42,098 nucleotides of DNA from Arsukibacterium perlucidum DSM 18276 (GTDB lineage Bacteria; Pseudomonadota; Gammaproteobacteria; Enterobacterales; Alteromonadaceae): contig NZ_KB907731.1 of NCBI RefSeq assembly GCF_000382165.1, forward strand, positions 1-42,098, read 5' to 3'. Position numbers and translations under genes: made by a program. Under the pieces are notes generated by a model. The model was not told where the DNA came from, ran no database searches, and saw only the letters and a list, made by a program, of their open reading frames with translations. This document shows positions 7,660 to 15,473 of the stretch, in pieces; positions within the stretch are counted from its first letter, which is position 1; each line of letters opens with the position of its first letter.

Positions 7660-8364
7660 TCAGCTTTGCGGCGGGCCATAGAGCTGTTCGGCGCGATTAA
7701 ATAAAATCCAGCTGGTTAATATGTATTTATCATTCGATACCGGCGTACAACCGCGGTGGGTGTGGGTAAAGTAGGCCGGGGCGATAACCATCCGGCCCGC
7801 TTTTGGGCTGATGGCTTTATTCTGGTAGAAAAACTCAGTCTGGCCGCCCTCTGCTACGTCGTTTAAGTAAAACATAAACAACAAGGTGCGGTGCAGTGGT
7901 TCGTTGTGCGGTAACTGTGGGTAGACTTCACAGTGCCAATAATTGTAGTTACCCTTACCTGCCTGATATTTTTGCGCTTGTATTGGCCCCAGGCGATATA
8001 AAGTACGCATAAAGTCGACTGCTTTTGGTGCGCCAAATTCAGCATAATTTTCATGAGTAATGGCCAGCGGCTGACCGGTTTGGGGATGACTTACTGTTAA
8101 GCCTACTGGTGCTATCAGCGCAAAATGATATTTGGCAAAGTACTCGGCGGCATACCGACTGGTAGCGTCAATTATCTGCTGCATTGCTGCCTGATATTCA
8201 GGATATTGGTTTAAGTATAAGTCGGTACTGATTTTTTTACTGGTGTCCACTCCGGCACCGGTGCGGCCGGGCACCAGATGCGGGCTGTTGTCAAAAAGCG
8301 TGATTAGCTGTTGGCAAAAGTCCGGGCTTAACGCATTATCGTAAACCTCTATAAAATCTGTCAT
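7660..8364 (-). CDS. 2-oxoglutarate/Fe(II)-dependent oxygenase (prolyl-4-hydroxylase-like fold)
   Basis: A 234-residue protein of the 2OG-Fe(II) oxygenase superfamily, which couples decarboxylation of 2-oxoglutarate to hydroxylation of a substrate. The iron site is read as His144 and Glu146 (YWHCEV) and His203 (FTHTHRG), with Lys213 ten residues later as the 2-oxoglutarate contact. The first pair is His-x-Glu rather than the usual His-x-Asp. The core barrel segments LHRTLLFMFYLNDVAEGGQTEFF and GRMVIAPAYFTH are typical. There is no signal peptide, so it should be cytoplasmic. It is convergent to the TonB receptor and divergent from the thioesterase, whose start lies only 14 bases away. The substrate is unknown. 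Confidence 0.82.
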   Translation of the reverse strand: MTDFIEVYDNALSPDFCQQLITLFDNSPHLVPGRTGAGVDTSKKISTDLYLNQYPEYQAAMQQIIDATSRYAAEYFAKYHFALIAPVGLTVSHPQTGQPLAITHENYAEFGAPKAVDFMRTLYRLGPIQAQKYQAGKGNYNYWHCEVYPQLPHNEPLHRTLLFMFYLNDVAEGGQTEFFYQNKAISPKAGRMVIAPAYFTHTHRGCTPVSNDKYILTSWILFNRAEQLYGPPQS

Positions 8365-8378
8365 GAGTATTCCTGATT

Positions 8379-8783
8379 ATGTTTAGCGAAGTTATCCAGC
8401 CCCGTTTTTCCGAAACCGACGCCCTGGGGCATATAAATAACACTGTATTTGCGGTGTGGTTTGAAGGGGCCCGTACCGCAGTATTTCGCATTTTTACCCC
8501 AGAACTTAATCTGAAACAATGGCCTTTGATCATCGCCAGAGTCACTATCGATTATCATGCCCAAACTCAGTATGGCGAGCCAGTAGAAATTCGAACCTTT
8601 ATCGGCCGTCTTGGCAGCAGCTCGTTTGATGTTTATCAGGAAGCCTGGCAAAACGGCGTTAAATGCGCTTCTGGCACCACAGTAATGGTGCAGTTTGACT
8701 ACCAGCAGCAACAGGCAGTGCCGTTAACGACAGAGCAAAAAACTACCTTAGCTGCGCATCTTCTTGCCACAACTGACCGTTAA
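8379..8783 (+). CDS. Hotdog-fold acyl-CoA thioesterase (YbgC/4-HBT type)
   Basis: A 134-residue hotdog thioesterase predicted to hydrolyse acyl-CoA or a related thioester in the cytoplasm. The active-site motif is RFSETDALGHINNTVFAVWFE, with Asp14 as the catalytic residue and the H-x-N-N loop typical of the 4-hydroxybenzoyl-CoA thioesterase branch. Later segments (RVTIDYHAQTQYGEPVEIRT and SSSFDVYQEAW) match the central helix-and-sheet pattern. It starts almost back-to-back with the divergent oxygenase gene. The substrate chain length cannot be deduced. Confidence 0.85.
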   Translation: MFSEVIQPRFSETDALGHINNTVFAVWFEGARTAVFRIFTPELNLKQWPLIIARVTIDYHAQTQYGEPVEIRTFIGRLGSSSFDVYQEAWQNGVKCASGTTVMVQFDYQQQQAVPLTTEQKTTLAAHLLATTDR

Positions 8784-8866
8784 GCAGCACCCGTTGGTCG
8801 AAAGATACTGGTAATTAACGTGGTCAACCGCTAGCTTGGCATTAACTATAACAAAGGTAAACCACC

Positions 8867-10594
8867 ATGAATTTACGCTTATCTGTTGGCTTTTTCGCCA
8901 GCGCCGCCTTGCTGGCCAGTTACGCGGCGACTGCCTATGACCGGATTACCGGCCACGACTTTGCCAGCCGCTCTGAAGTAATAGCCCAAAATGGGATGGC
9001 GGCGACCAGCCATCCGCTGGCAACCCAGATTGCGCTGGATATTATGAAACAAGGCGGCAATGCCATTGATGCGGCCATTGCTGCCAACGCAGCATTGGGT
9101 TTAATGGAACCCACCGGCAATGGCATAGGCGGCGATTTATATGCCATTGTCTGGGATGCCAAAACCGGCAAGCTACACGGCCTGAATGGCTCAGGCCGCT
9201 CGCCGCTTAGTTTAAGCTACGAAATGCTGGCCCATGAACTGGAGAAGCTGGGTCGTACCGACTTACCACCGCATGGCATGCTGCCAATCAGCGTCCCTGG
9301 CGCGGTAGACGGCTGGTTTGAATTACACAACAAATTTGGCAAGCTGGAGATGGCCAGCATTCTGCAACCGGCCATTGATTATGCTGAGCAGGGCTTCCCG
9401 GTAACTGAGCTGATTGCCTATTACTGGAATAGATCAGTGCCGATATTAAGCCCGCAGCCAGGCGATTTTACCGGCACCTTTACTATTGACGGCAAGGCGC
9501 CGGCCAAGGGCCAGATTTTTAAAAACCCGGCGCTGGCCAATACCTACAAAGCTTTAGCAAAAGATGGCCGCGATGCGTTCTACAATGGTGACATTGCGGT
9601 GCAAATTGACCGCTTTATGCGGGAAAATGACGGTTATCTGCGCTTCGCCGATTTTGCTAATCACCGCTCAACCTGGGTAGAACCAGTTGGGGTAGATTAT
9701 AAAGGCTATACCCTGTGGGAGTTGCCACCCAATGGTCAGGGCGTTGCTGCACTGCAAATGTTGCAAATTCTGAAGAACTTCGATTTAAAAGCCATGGGTT
9801 TTAATACTCCACAAAGTATTCACACCCTGGTAGAAGCGAAAAAACTGGCATTTGAAGACCGCGCCAAATTTTATGCCGATCAGGACTTTCATAAAACTCC
9901 GCTGCAAGGCTTAATTTCCGAAGAATACGGCCGCGAGCGCGCCAAACTGATTGGCGAGCGAGCCGCGCAACGGGTGGATGCCGGTAACCCGCATTTGTAT
10001 GAAGGCGATACCATTTACCTGACCACCGCCGATAAAGACGGCAATATGGTGTCATTAATTCAGAGTAACTACCGGGGTATGGGCTCTGGCGTGGTAGTAC
10101 CCGGGCTGGGATTTGTGTTTCAGGACCGTGGTCAGTTGTTTTCAATGGATAAAAACCACGCCAATGTTTATCAGCCAGGTAAAAGGCCATTTAATACCAT
10201 TATTCCGGCCTTTATCACCAAAGACGGTAAGCCGTTAATGAGTTATGGCGTGATGGGCGGCGCTATGCAACCGCAGGGCCATGTGCAAATTCTGGTGAAT
10301 ATGGTCGATTATGGTATGAACCTGCAGGAAGCCGGAGATGCCGCCCGTTGGCAGCATTTAGGCAATACTGAGCCAACAGATGGCCAGGATATGTATCTGA
10401 AAAATGGCGGTTATATTGAAGTAGAGCGCGGCGTGCCTTACAGCACGGTACGAGACCTGATGTTAAAAGGCCACCAGGTACGTTATGGTTTGGGTGGCTA
10501 TGGTGGCTACCAGGCTATTATGAAAGACCACGAAAACGGCACCTGGGTTGGTGCATCAGAATCACGCAAAGACGGTCAGGCTGCGGGCTACTAG
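8867..10594 (+). CDS. ggt: Gamma-glutamyltransferase (glutathione hydrolase)
   Basis: A 575-residue periplasmic Ntn-hydrolase that cleaves the gamma-glutamyl bond of glutathione and transfers it to amino acids or water. Residues 1-23 form a signal peptide. The large subunit begins with the NGMAATSHPLATQIALDIMKQGGNAIDAAIA motif and contains GNGIGGD and LNGSGRSP. Autoprocessing should occur before Thr382 (EGDTIYLTTADKDGN), which aligns with the E. coli nucleophile Thr391; the length matches the usual 580. The small subunit carries MGSGVVVPGLGFVFQDRG and the late GGYGGYQAI. In place of the usual substrate-binding PSS motif I read SYGVMGG. The gene ends 4 bases into the convergent thioesterase gene. 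Confidence 0.9.
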   Translation: MNLRLSVGFFASAALLASYAATAYDRITGHDFASRSEVIAQNGMAATSHPLATQIALDIMKQGGNAIDAAIAANAALGLMEPTGNGIGGDLYAIVWDAKTGKLHGLNGSGRSPLSLSYEMLAHELEKLGRTDLPPHGMLPISVPGAVDGWFELHNKFGKLEMASILQPAIDYAEQGFPVTELIAYYWNRSVPILSPQPGDFTGTFTIDGKAPAKGQIFKNPALANTYKALAKDGRDAFYNGDIAVQIDRFMRENDGYLRFADFANHRSTWVEPVGVDYKGYTLWELPPNGQGVAALQMLQILKNFDLKAMGFNTPQSIHTLVEAKKLAFEDRAKFYADQDFHKTPLQGLISEEYGRERAKLIGERAAQRVDAGNPHLYEGDTIYLTTADKDGNMVSLIQSNYRGMGSGVVVPGLGFVFQDRGQLFSMDKNHANVYQPGKRPFNTIIPAFITKDGKPLMSYGVMGGAMQPQGHVQILVNMVDYGMNLQEAGDAARWQHLGNTEPTDGQDMYLKNGGYIEVERGVPYSTVRDLMLKGHQVRYGLGGYGGYQAIMKDHENGTWVGASESRKDGQAAGY

Positions 10595-11160
10595 CCGCTG
10601 ATGGCAACGTCATTTAACAGTGCCAGTTTAACATCAGCATGATCGCTGGCCATAAAGGCCAGCGCTTTGTTTAAATCACCGCCAAAAGGCTCTGCCGCAA
10701 TCCGCTGTTTGCGGGCGCTTACCCGCTCGGCCGCTTTTAAATAACGCATCACCTGTTCACGGCTGGTTAATTGCAACCGCGGCACCTGCAGAGTCGTGCC
10801 GGTTTCATCTTTGGCGATCATGGTAAAGTATGAAGAATTACAGTGCTTTATTATGCCGGTCTGAATATTCTGAGCGTCAACCCGGATCCCCACCATCATC
10901 GAGGTATTGCCAACATAGTTAACCGAGGCCTTTAACGTAACCAATTCTCCAACCTCAATCGGGTTTAAAAAATCTACCCGGTCAACCGATGCGGTAACAC
11001 AGTAACTGCCACTGAATTTAGAGGCGCTGGCAAACGCAATCTGATCCATTAACGACAACAAATAGCCGCCATGAATTTTACCGCTGAAGTTTGAATGAGA
11101 CGGCAGCATCAGCTGCGATAAGGTAATTTCAGAACTGTCGACTGTTTTGTACGTTGCCAT
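10591..11160 (-). CDS. Acyl-CoA thioesterase (YciA/BACH-like hotdog)
   Basis: A 189-residue single hotdog domain protein resembling cytosolic acyl-CoA hydrolases. Key segments are FSGKIHGGYLLSLMDQIAFASASKFSG, CVTASVDRVDFLNPIEVGELV and the VNYVGNTSMMVGIRV strand; these match the YciA/ACOT family, in which the HGG loop and the Asp of the central helix shape the active site. A C-terminal extension of about 50 mostly helical residues is longer than in E. coli YciA. Expected role: release of free CoA from acyl-CoAs. Its end overlaps the end of ggt tail-to-tail. The adjacent DUF2288 gene is 22 bases upstream in the same direction, so the two may be co-transcribed. Confidence 0.87.
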   Translation of the reverse strand: MATYKTVDSSEITLSQLMLPSHSNFSGKIHGGYLLSLMDQIAFASASKFSGSYCVTASVDRVDFLNPIEVGELVTLKASVNYVGNTSMMVGIRVDAQNIQTGIIKHCNSSYFTMIAKDETGTTLQVPRLQLTSREQVMRYLKAAERVSARKQRIAAEPFGGDLNKALAFMASDHADVKLALLNDVAISG

Positions 11161-11182
11161 AAATCGCCTCAGTTATACCGGA

Positions 11183-11533
11183 TTAATTAAGCTGTGCCGG
11201 TTTATCCTGCACCAGCACCCAGGGCGAAATAACTACAGCCCATAACTCAGTATTATTATCAAACCACTGCTGCGCCTGCTGCTCGGTCGTGCGCGCTACT
11301 GCGCCGGCGGCCAGCCAGTCGGCAACCTTAGCTTTATCATCAGCACTGAAAGCAAAGGCAACTTCGACCAGATCATGGCCAGAGCTAACGGTTATTACTG
11401 AGCCTGCGGCATAAAACTTTTGCAACTGTGGCCAGTTTATCCGGGCAGTTTCACTGATAATTTTCGCTTTAATCAGCTCCGGGTTTTCCGCATCTTCAGC
11501 CAGATGGCCGTCAGGCGGCGTAATTGCGCTCAT
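11183..11533 (-). CDS. DUF2288 family protein
   Basis: A 116-residue soluble protein that fits the DUF2288 family: ETARINWPQLQKFYAAGSVITV, LVEVAFAFSADDKAKVADWL and the C-terminal ELWAVVISPWVLVQ are its recognisable segments. No function is established. The pattern of a redox-neutral, charged small protein without signal or membrane helix suggests a cytoplasmic accessory protein. It starts at 11533, with a GGAG site about 6 bases upstream. It lies 47 bases downstream of glrR and 22 bases upstream of the thioesterase gene, and no clear terminator separates it from glrR. Confidence 0.8.
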   Translation of the reverse strand: MSAITPPDGHLAEDAENPELIKAKIISETARINWPQLQKFYAAGSVITVSSGHDLVEVAFAFSADDKAKVADWLAAGAVARTTEQQAQQWFDNNTELWAVVISPWVLVQDKPAQLN

Positions 11534-11580
11534 TACAGTCTCCTTAATTACATGCAGCCAGTGTAAAACAGCCGGCGGCC

Positions 11581-12930
11581 TTACTCCAGTGCTTCGTCTT
11601 CAGCAGCAACCTGAGCAGCACTTAACTCGTGTTTTTTTAATAGTTTATAGAAATCTGTCCGGTTTCGTCCCGCCAATTCAGCCGCCCGGGTAACATTACC
11701 TTCGGTCATTTTCAGCACCCGTACTAAATACTGGCGCTCAAACTGGTCGCGGGCGTCGGTCAGGGTAGGCCAGTAACTGCTGTTTTGCGATAGAGCCTGC
11801 TCTACCAGGCTCTGGCCAATTACCGGGCTATGGGTTAAGGCGACACATTGCTCTATCACGTTAACCAGCTGCCGAACATTGCCGGGCCACTTGGCGGTAG
11901 CCAGGGTTTGCAGCGCATCATCCGCAAAGCGGGTTACTTTGACATTATGCCGCTCGGCGCTTAGTGCCAGCACGTGGCGGGCCAGCAACGGAATGTCCTC
12001 CGGCCGTTGCTCCAGACTGGGCAACTGCAGATTAACCACATTTAAGCGGTAGTATAAATCTTCCCGAAAGCTACCCTCGACCATCGCCTGCTGCAAATCA
12101 CGATGGGTGGCAGAGAGCACCCGGACATTAATCGGAATACTTTTGCTGCTGCCTACCGGCCGGATTTGCCGCTCCTGTAACGCCCGTAACAACTTAACCT
12201 GTAAGGCAACCGGCATATCGCCTATCTCATCTAAAAACAGGGTGCCGCCATCGGCTTCACGAAATAAGCCACCGTGTTCTGACACCGCCCCGGTAAAGGC
12301 GCCTTTGCTGTGGCCGAATAACTCCGACTCCAGCAAATGCTCTGGCAGGGCGCCACAGTTTATCGCTACAAAGTGCTGCTTGGCTCTGGGGCTGGCTTTA
12401 TGAATAGCCTTGGCCAGCAATTCCTTACCTGTACCACTGGCACCGGTAATTAACACACTGACATCACGCTGGGCTACCCGGTAAGCCTGCTCCAGCAGTG
12501 CCGCCATTAGCGGGCTGCGGCTGACGATTTCCTCGCGCCAGTCGGCCTGTTCAGGTACCGACTGATGCACCGCCTGCTTTAAAATATCACGTAGTTCTGC
12601 GCTATTCAGTGGCTTGGTTAAAAAACCAAACACCCCGCGCTGGGTGGCTGCCACCGCTTCCGGAATAGAACCATGGGCTGTCATCAGCACCACCGGCAGG
12701 CCCTGATAACGCTTGGCAATTTCATCGAACAGGCTCATGCCGTCCAGACCCGGCATCCGCAAATCGCTTAACACTACATCAAAGCTTTGTTTGTTCAGAA
12801 TAGTCAGCGCGGTTTCGGCGCAATCGGCATTGACCACCTGATAGCCCTCACCTTCCAGCCGCAAAGTTAACAGCCGCAATAAGCTTGGGTCGTCATCAAC
12901 TAACAATAAACGCGGTTTAGGGTCGGCCAT
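11581..12930 (-). CDS. glrR: GlrR/QseF sigma-54-dependent response regulator
   Basis: A 449-residue NtrC-type activator. Domains in order: receiver (about 7-120; acidic pocket Asp12/Asp13, phosphoacceptor Asp56 in VLSDLRMPG), AAA+ ATPase (about 140-370; Walker A GASGTGKE, sigma-54-contacting GAFTGA, Walker B GGTLFLDEIGD), and a C-terminal Fis-type helix-turn-helix (GNVTRAAELAGRNRTDFYKLLKKH). In E. coli, GlrR activates sigma-54 promoters such as glmY and rpoE in response to envelope conditions. The start at 12930 is supported by GAGG 7 bases upstream; the ATG at 12942 lacks this. The gene overlaps qseG by 14 bases and closes the glrK-qseG-glrR operon. The glnB gene that follows in enterobacteria is absent here. 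Confidence 0.93.
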   Translation of the reverse strand: MADPKPRLLLVDDDPSLLRLLTLRLEGEGYQVVNADCAETALTILNKQSFDVVLSDLRMPGLDGMSLFDEIAKRYQGLPVVLMTAHGSIPEAVAATQRGVFGFLTKPLNSAELRDILKQAVHQSVPEQADWREEIVSRSPLMAALLEQAYRVAQRDVSVLITGASGTGKELLAKAIHKASPRAKQHFVAINCGALPEHLLESELFGHSKGAFTGAVSEHGGLFREADGGTLFLDEIGDMPVALQVKLLRALQERQIRPVGSSKSIPINVRVLSATHRDLQQAMVEGSFREDLYYRLNVVNLQLPSLEQRPEDIPLLARHVLALSAERHNVKVTRFADDALQTLATAKWPGNVRQLVNVIEQCVALTHSPVIGQSLVEQALSQNSSYWPTLTDARDQFERQYLVRVLKMTEGNVTRAAELAGRNRTDFYKLLKKHELSAAQVAAEDEALE

Positions 12931-13513
12931 TGTTACCCTCATTGATACTTTGATTAAGTTGGGCTTCTATCTGAGTTAATGCATCAATTTTTTTCTGCAG
13001 ATCTTTATTGGTTTTTTGCAGCCGCTCAATATTGTCATGTTGCTGGGCATTCAGCCGGGTCAGGGCGCTGACCGCCGACTCAGTTTCCAGTAATTTCTGA
13101 TTAAAGGTTAAATCCCAGCTAATCAGTGCCGCCAGCCCTGGTGGCAGTACAGCAATTTGCTCGGCTAACTGCATTTGCACCCGCAGCCGGGTTAAATAAG
13201 GGGTGTCAGGATGTAACTGCAGAATAATCCGCTGCAGCATTTGCACCGGATCAGGGCCAGACAGATCACCGAGTGACTCACGCCACAGCGCCCGGTTGTT
13301 TAATAAGCTGGCCCGGTAGTTTACCCAGGCTTGCAGGGTAGCAGGATCATCGCTCAGGCTCAGCGCTACTTCAGAGCTGGGGGGAGTGTCTTGCGGTAAG
13401 CTTTGTTGCTCTGTTAATTCAGGCTCAGCTAGCGGTTCCGGCGCAGGCCTTTGCTGGTTTAACAACTGGCAGCCTGACAGCGTAGCCAGCAGTAATATCA
13501 GCATAATTCTCAT
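12917..13513 (-). CDS. qseG: QseG-like outer-membrane lipoprotein
   Basis: A 198-residue lipoprotein encoded between the kinase and the regulator, the position of QseG (YfhG) in enterobacteria. A signal peptide with lipobox LSGC (Cys15) is followed by a Pro/Glu-rich linker, then a helical region with DPVQMLQRIILQLHPDTPYLTRLRVQMQLAEQ, and a C-terminal coiled coil (about 145-190, LNAQQHDNIERLQKTNKDLQKKIDALTQIEAQL). In E. coli, QseG interacts with the kinase GlrK and promotes its activity. It begins 2 bases after the kinase stop and overlaps glrR, showing tight coupling. Sequence resemblance is modest and the assignment leans on position and architecture. Confidence 0.8.
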   Translation of the reverse strand: MRIMLILLLATLSGCQLLNQQRPAPEPLAEPELTEQQSLPQDTPPSSEVALSLSDDPATLQAWVNYRASLLNNRALWRESLGDLSGPDPVQMLQRIILQLHPDTPYLTRLRVQMQLAEQIAVLPPGLAALISWDLTFNQKLLETESAVSALTRLNAQQHDNIERLQKTNKDLQKKIDALTQIEAQLNQSINEGNNGRP

Positions 13514-13514
13514 G

Positions 13515-14927
13515 TTACTTTTCCTCTAACAGCGGTAAACGTACTCTGATACACACATCAGCGTATACCACATCAACAATATCAGCATGGCCACCCAGTA
13601 GCCGGGCACAGTCTGCCACTATAGATAACCCCAGGCCGGATCCCTGAACCGCATCAAACCTTGGGGTGGTGCCACGCTGAAAGGGTTCAAATAATTTCTC
13701 ACGCAGCGCTGTAGGTATAGGCGCACCATTGTTTGCCACTTCCAGCACCAGCATATCGTCTTTTGTATACAACTTTACCCAAACCGGGCTGCTCTCAGCA
13801 CCATAGGCCTGGGCATTATTAATCAGGTTGTCCAGAATGCGCCGGAACAGGGTTTCGTCGGTATATATATTAGTTAGCTGACAGTCCAGTTTAATTTGCT
13901 GCTGGCGTTGCTGTAGTGATAGTGCATGATCGGCAAAACAGGCTTGCAGCAGTTGCTGTGGTACCTGGTGACTGAGTTCAGGTTTGGCTTGTTGCAACAG
14001 TCGGTTGTAATCCAGTAGCTGCTCAGTAAGCTGGCTTAAGCGGTCAGCACTGCCATTTAGCAGCATCACCACTTCCAATTGTTGCGGGTTTAACGGCCCC
14101 AATAATTGCTCGGTTAGTAAGGCACAGCCTTCGCGAATACTGGATAATGGCGTTTTTAGTTCATGCGAGGCATGGCGCAGCAATATCAGCCGCAATGCCT
14201 CCAGTTGCTGTAAACGCGAGCTTAACCAACGCAATTGTTCGCCCAACTCTGACAGCTCACGCGGGCCTTCCAGTTTGCCGTCGGGAAAATGTTGCTGCTG
14301 GCCAATCGCCCTGATCATTTTATCCAGTTTTTGCACCGGCGCTGCCACCCGGCCCGATGCCCATAACACCAGGAGTAAGGTCAGAAATACCAGCGCCACT
14401 GTTTGCCAGGCCTGACGTTGCTGAGCGTCCTGTACCAATTGCTGCTGGTTCTGTAAACGCTGTTCCAGTAAATCCCAGATTTGCTGGCTGATCCGCTGCT
14501 GGCGCAGCCTTATTTGCTGTAATAACTGCTCCAGTGGCGTGCCACTAAGCTGACTGAACTGTGCAGCGAGTTGCTGTAAATCAGCCTGCTGCTGCAAGCA
14601 GTCAACCAGCTCGGGTAAATCGTTGCATAACTGGCTAAGGCTGGCCTGCTGATTGTTGATGTGGCTTTGCGCAACCCGGGCCAGCGCCTCAGTTTTAACT
14701 ACGGCGTACTGGCGTACTGCCCGCTCAATATCCACCACCAGATTTTGCATATTCTCGGCGCGGCGCACACTGATCACCGCACTTTCAGCCTCGCTGGTTG
14801 CAAAGCGGCTTAAACCCGACAGCGCTTTATGGCTTTGCCACATCAATACCCCGACTGGGATCATCGCCAGCAAAAAGCTCAGAATAACCAGTTGTCGTAA
14901 CGAAGCAGTTCGCAAAGGAAAGCGCAT
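13515..14927 (-). CDS. glrK: GlrK/QseE sensor histidine kinase
   Basis: A 470-residue inner-membrane kinase, the sensor partner of GlrR. Two membrane helices (about 10-30 and 174-192) flank a Gln-rich, all-helical periplasmic domain of about 140 residues. A HAMP region (about 190-245) is followed by the HisKA dimerisation helix with phospho-acceptor His255 (LLRHASHELKTPLSSI). The ATPase domain has DETLFRRILDNLINNAQAYG (N box), FEPFQRGTTP and GSGLGLSIV (G2 box). The architecture matches E. coli GlrK. It is the first gene of the operon; about 126 bp separate it from the upstream small-protein gene, whose terminator lies in that gap, so the glrK promoter should lie there too. Confidence 0.9.
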   Translation of the reverse strand: MRFPLRTASLRQLVILSFLLAMIPVGVLMWQSHKALSGLSRFATSEAESAVISVRRAENMQNLVVDIERAVRQYAVVKTEALARVAQSHINNQQASLSQLCNDLPELVDCLQQQADLQQLAAQFSQLSGTPLEQLLQQIRLRQQRISQQIWDLLEQRLQNQQQLVQDAQQRQAWQTVALVFLTLLLVLWASGRVAAPVQKLDKMIRAIGQQQHFPDGKLEGPRELSELGEQLRWLSSRLQQLEALRLILLRHASHELKTPLSSIREGCALLTEQLLGPLNPQQLEVVMLLNGSADRLSQLTEQLLDYNRLLQQAKPELSHQVPQQLLQACFADHALSLQQRQQQIKLDCQLTNIYTDETLFRRILDNLINNAQAYGAESSPVWVKLYTKDDMLVLEVANNGAPIPTALREKLFEPFQRGTTPRFDAVQGSGLGLSIVADCARLLGGHADIVDVVYADVCIRVRLPLLEEK

Positions 14928-14975
14928 AGGCAGTTAGATTCAGAAAAAGTTAGCGTTAGCATAACCTGTTTAACT

Positions 14976-15008
14976 AAAAAAAACAGGCCAGTAAGGAGGG
15001 CTGGCCTG
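14976..15008 (-). terminator. Rho-independent terminator of the small membrane protein gene
   Basis: CAGGCCAG (14984-14991) and CTGGCCTG (15001-15008) form a perfect 8-bp stem around a 9-base loop, with eight A at 14976-14983 that become a T tract on the minus strand. The loop reads CCCTCCTTA on the transcript, identical to the 16S rRNA anti-Shine-Dalgarno sequence. Confidence 0.88.
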
Positions 15009-15053
15009 AACAAGCATTCAGCAAGGAGCTGAACTCATGGGAATTAATTTGGC

Positions 15054-15248
15054 TTACTGTGCCTCAGGGGCATAGGCCGGTGTAAAGCTTACCGCTGCTG
15101 CACTGGTGTTAGGGTGGATAACCGTAGCTTGCTGTTGTTCCCAGGCCAGAACACTGGGGTTATTTAAATCAACCCGACGTAACATCGTTACCACTAACAT
15201 CATATTGGCGACCAGGAACATCGTGATAAATACTAAGAATAAATCCAT
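15054..15248 (-). CDS. Small single-span membrane protein, unknown
   Basis: A 64-residue protein with one N-terminal membrane helix (DLFLVFITMFLVANMMLVVTMLRR, basic residues on the far side) and a short polar tail. The ribosome-binding site is strong (GGAGG, 6 bases before the ATG) and the gene has its own good terminator, so it is very probably expressed. I recognise no family. It is flanked upstream by two perfect dyads (15293-15306 and 15362-15391). It is transcribed in the same direction as glrK but separated from it by the terminator. Confidence 0.7.
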   Translation of the reverse strand: MDLFLVFITMFLVANMMLVVTMLRRVDLNNPSVLAWEQQQATVIHPNTSAAAVSFTPAYAPEAQ

Positions 15249-15292
15249 AACACACCTCCGGTAATTACCTTAGGTGTATCAAGTGTTGTGCC

Positions 15293-15306
15293 AACTATTA
15301 ATAGTT
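15293..15306. promoter_or_regulatory. Perfect 14-bp palindrome upstream of the small membrane protein
   Basis: AACTATTAATAGTT is a perfect palindrome 45 bp upstream of the small protein's ATG, in an AT-rich stretch where the promoter should be. It could be an operator; no regulator can be named. Confidence 0.4.
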
Positions 15307-15361
15307 ATTAAATTTCATAATGTTATGATGTTTTTCCACAACTCATGCCGGCGTATTTCAC

Positions 15362-15391
15362 TAATAGTGTCTGCAATTAGAGACACTATTA
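15362..15391. promoter_or_regulatory. 11-bp inverted repeat between add-like gene and small protein gene
   Basis: TAATAGTGTCT (15362-15372) and AGACACTATTA (15381-15391) are perfectly complementary with an 8-base spacer. No T run follows on either strand, so an operator is as likely as a terminator for the adenosine deaminase gene that ends 83 bases to the right. Confidence 0.4.
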
Positions 15392-15473
15392 ACAGCTATA
15401 AATACTAGTTGTTATAAATCAACAGCTTAAACTGTATGCTTTTTGCGACAACATAATTAAGACTTTGTTTTTA

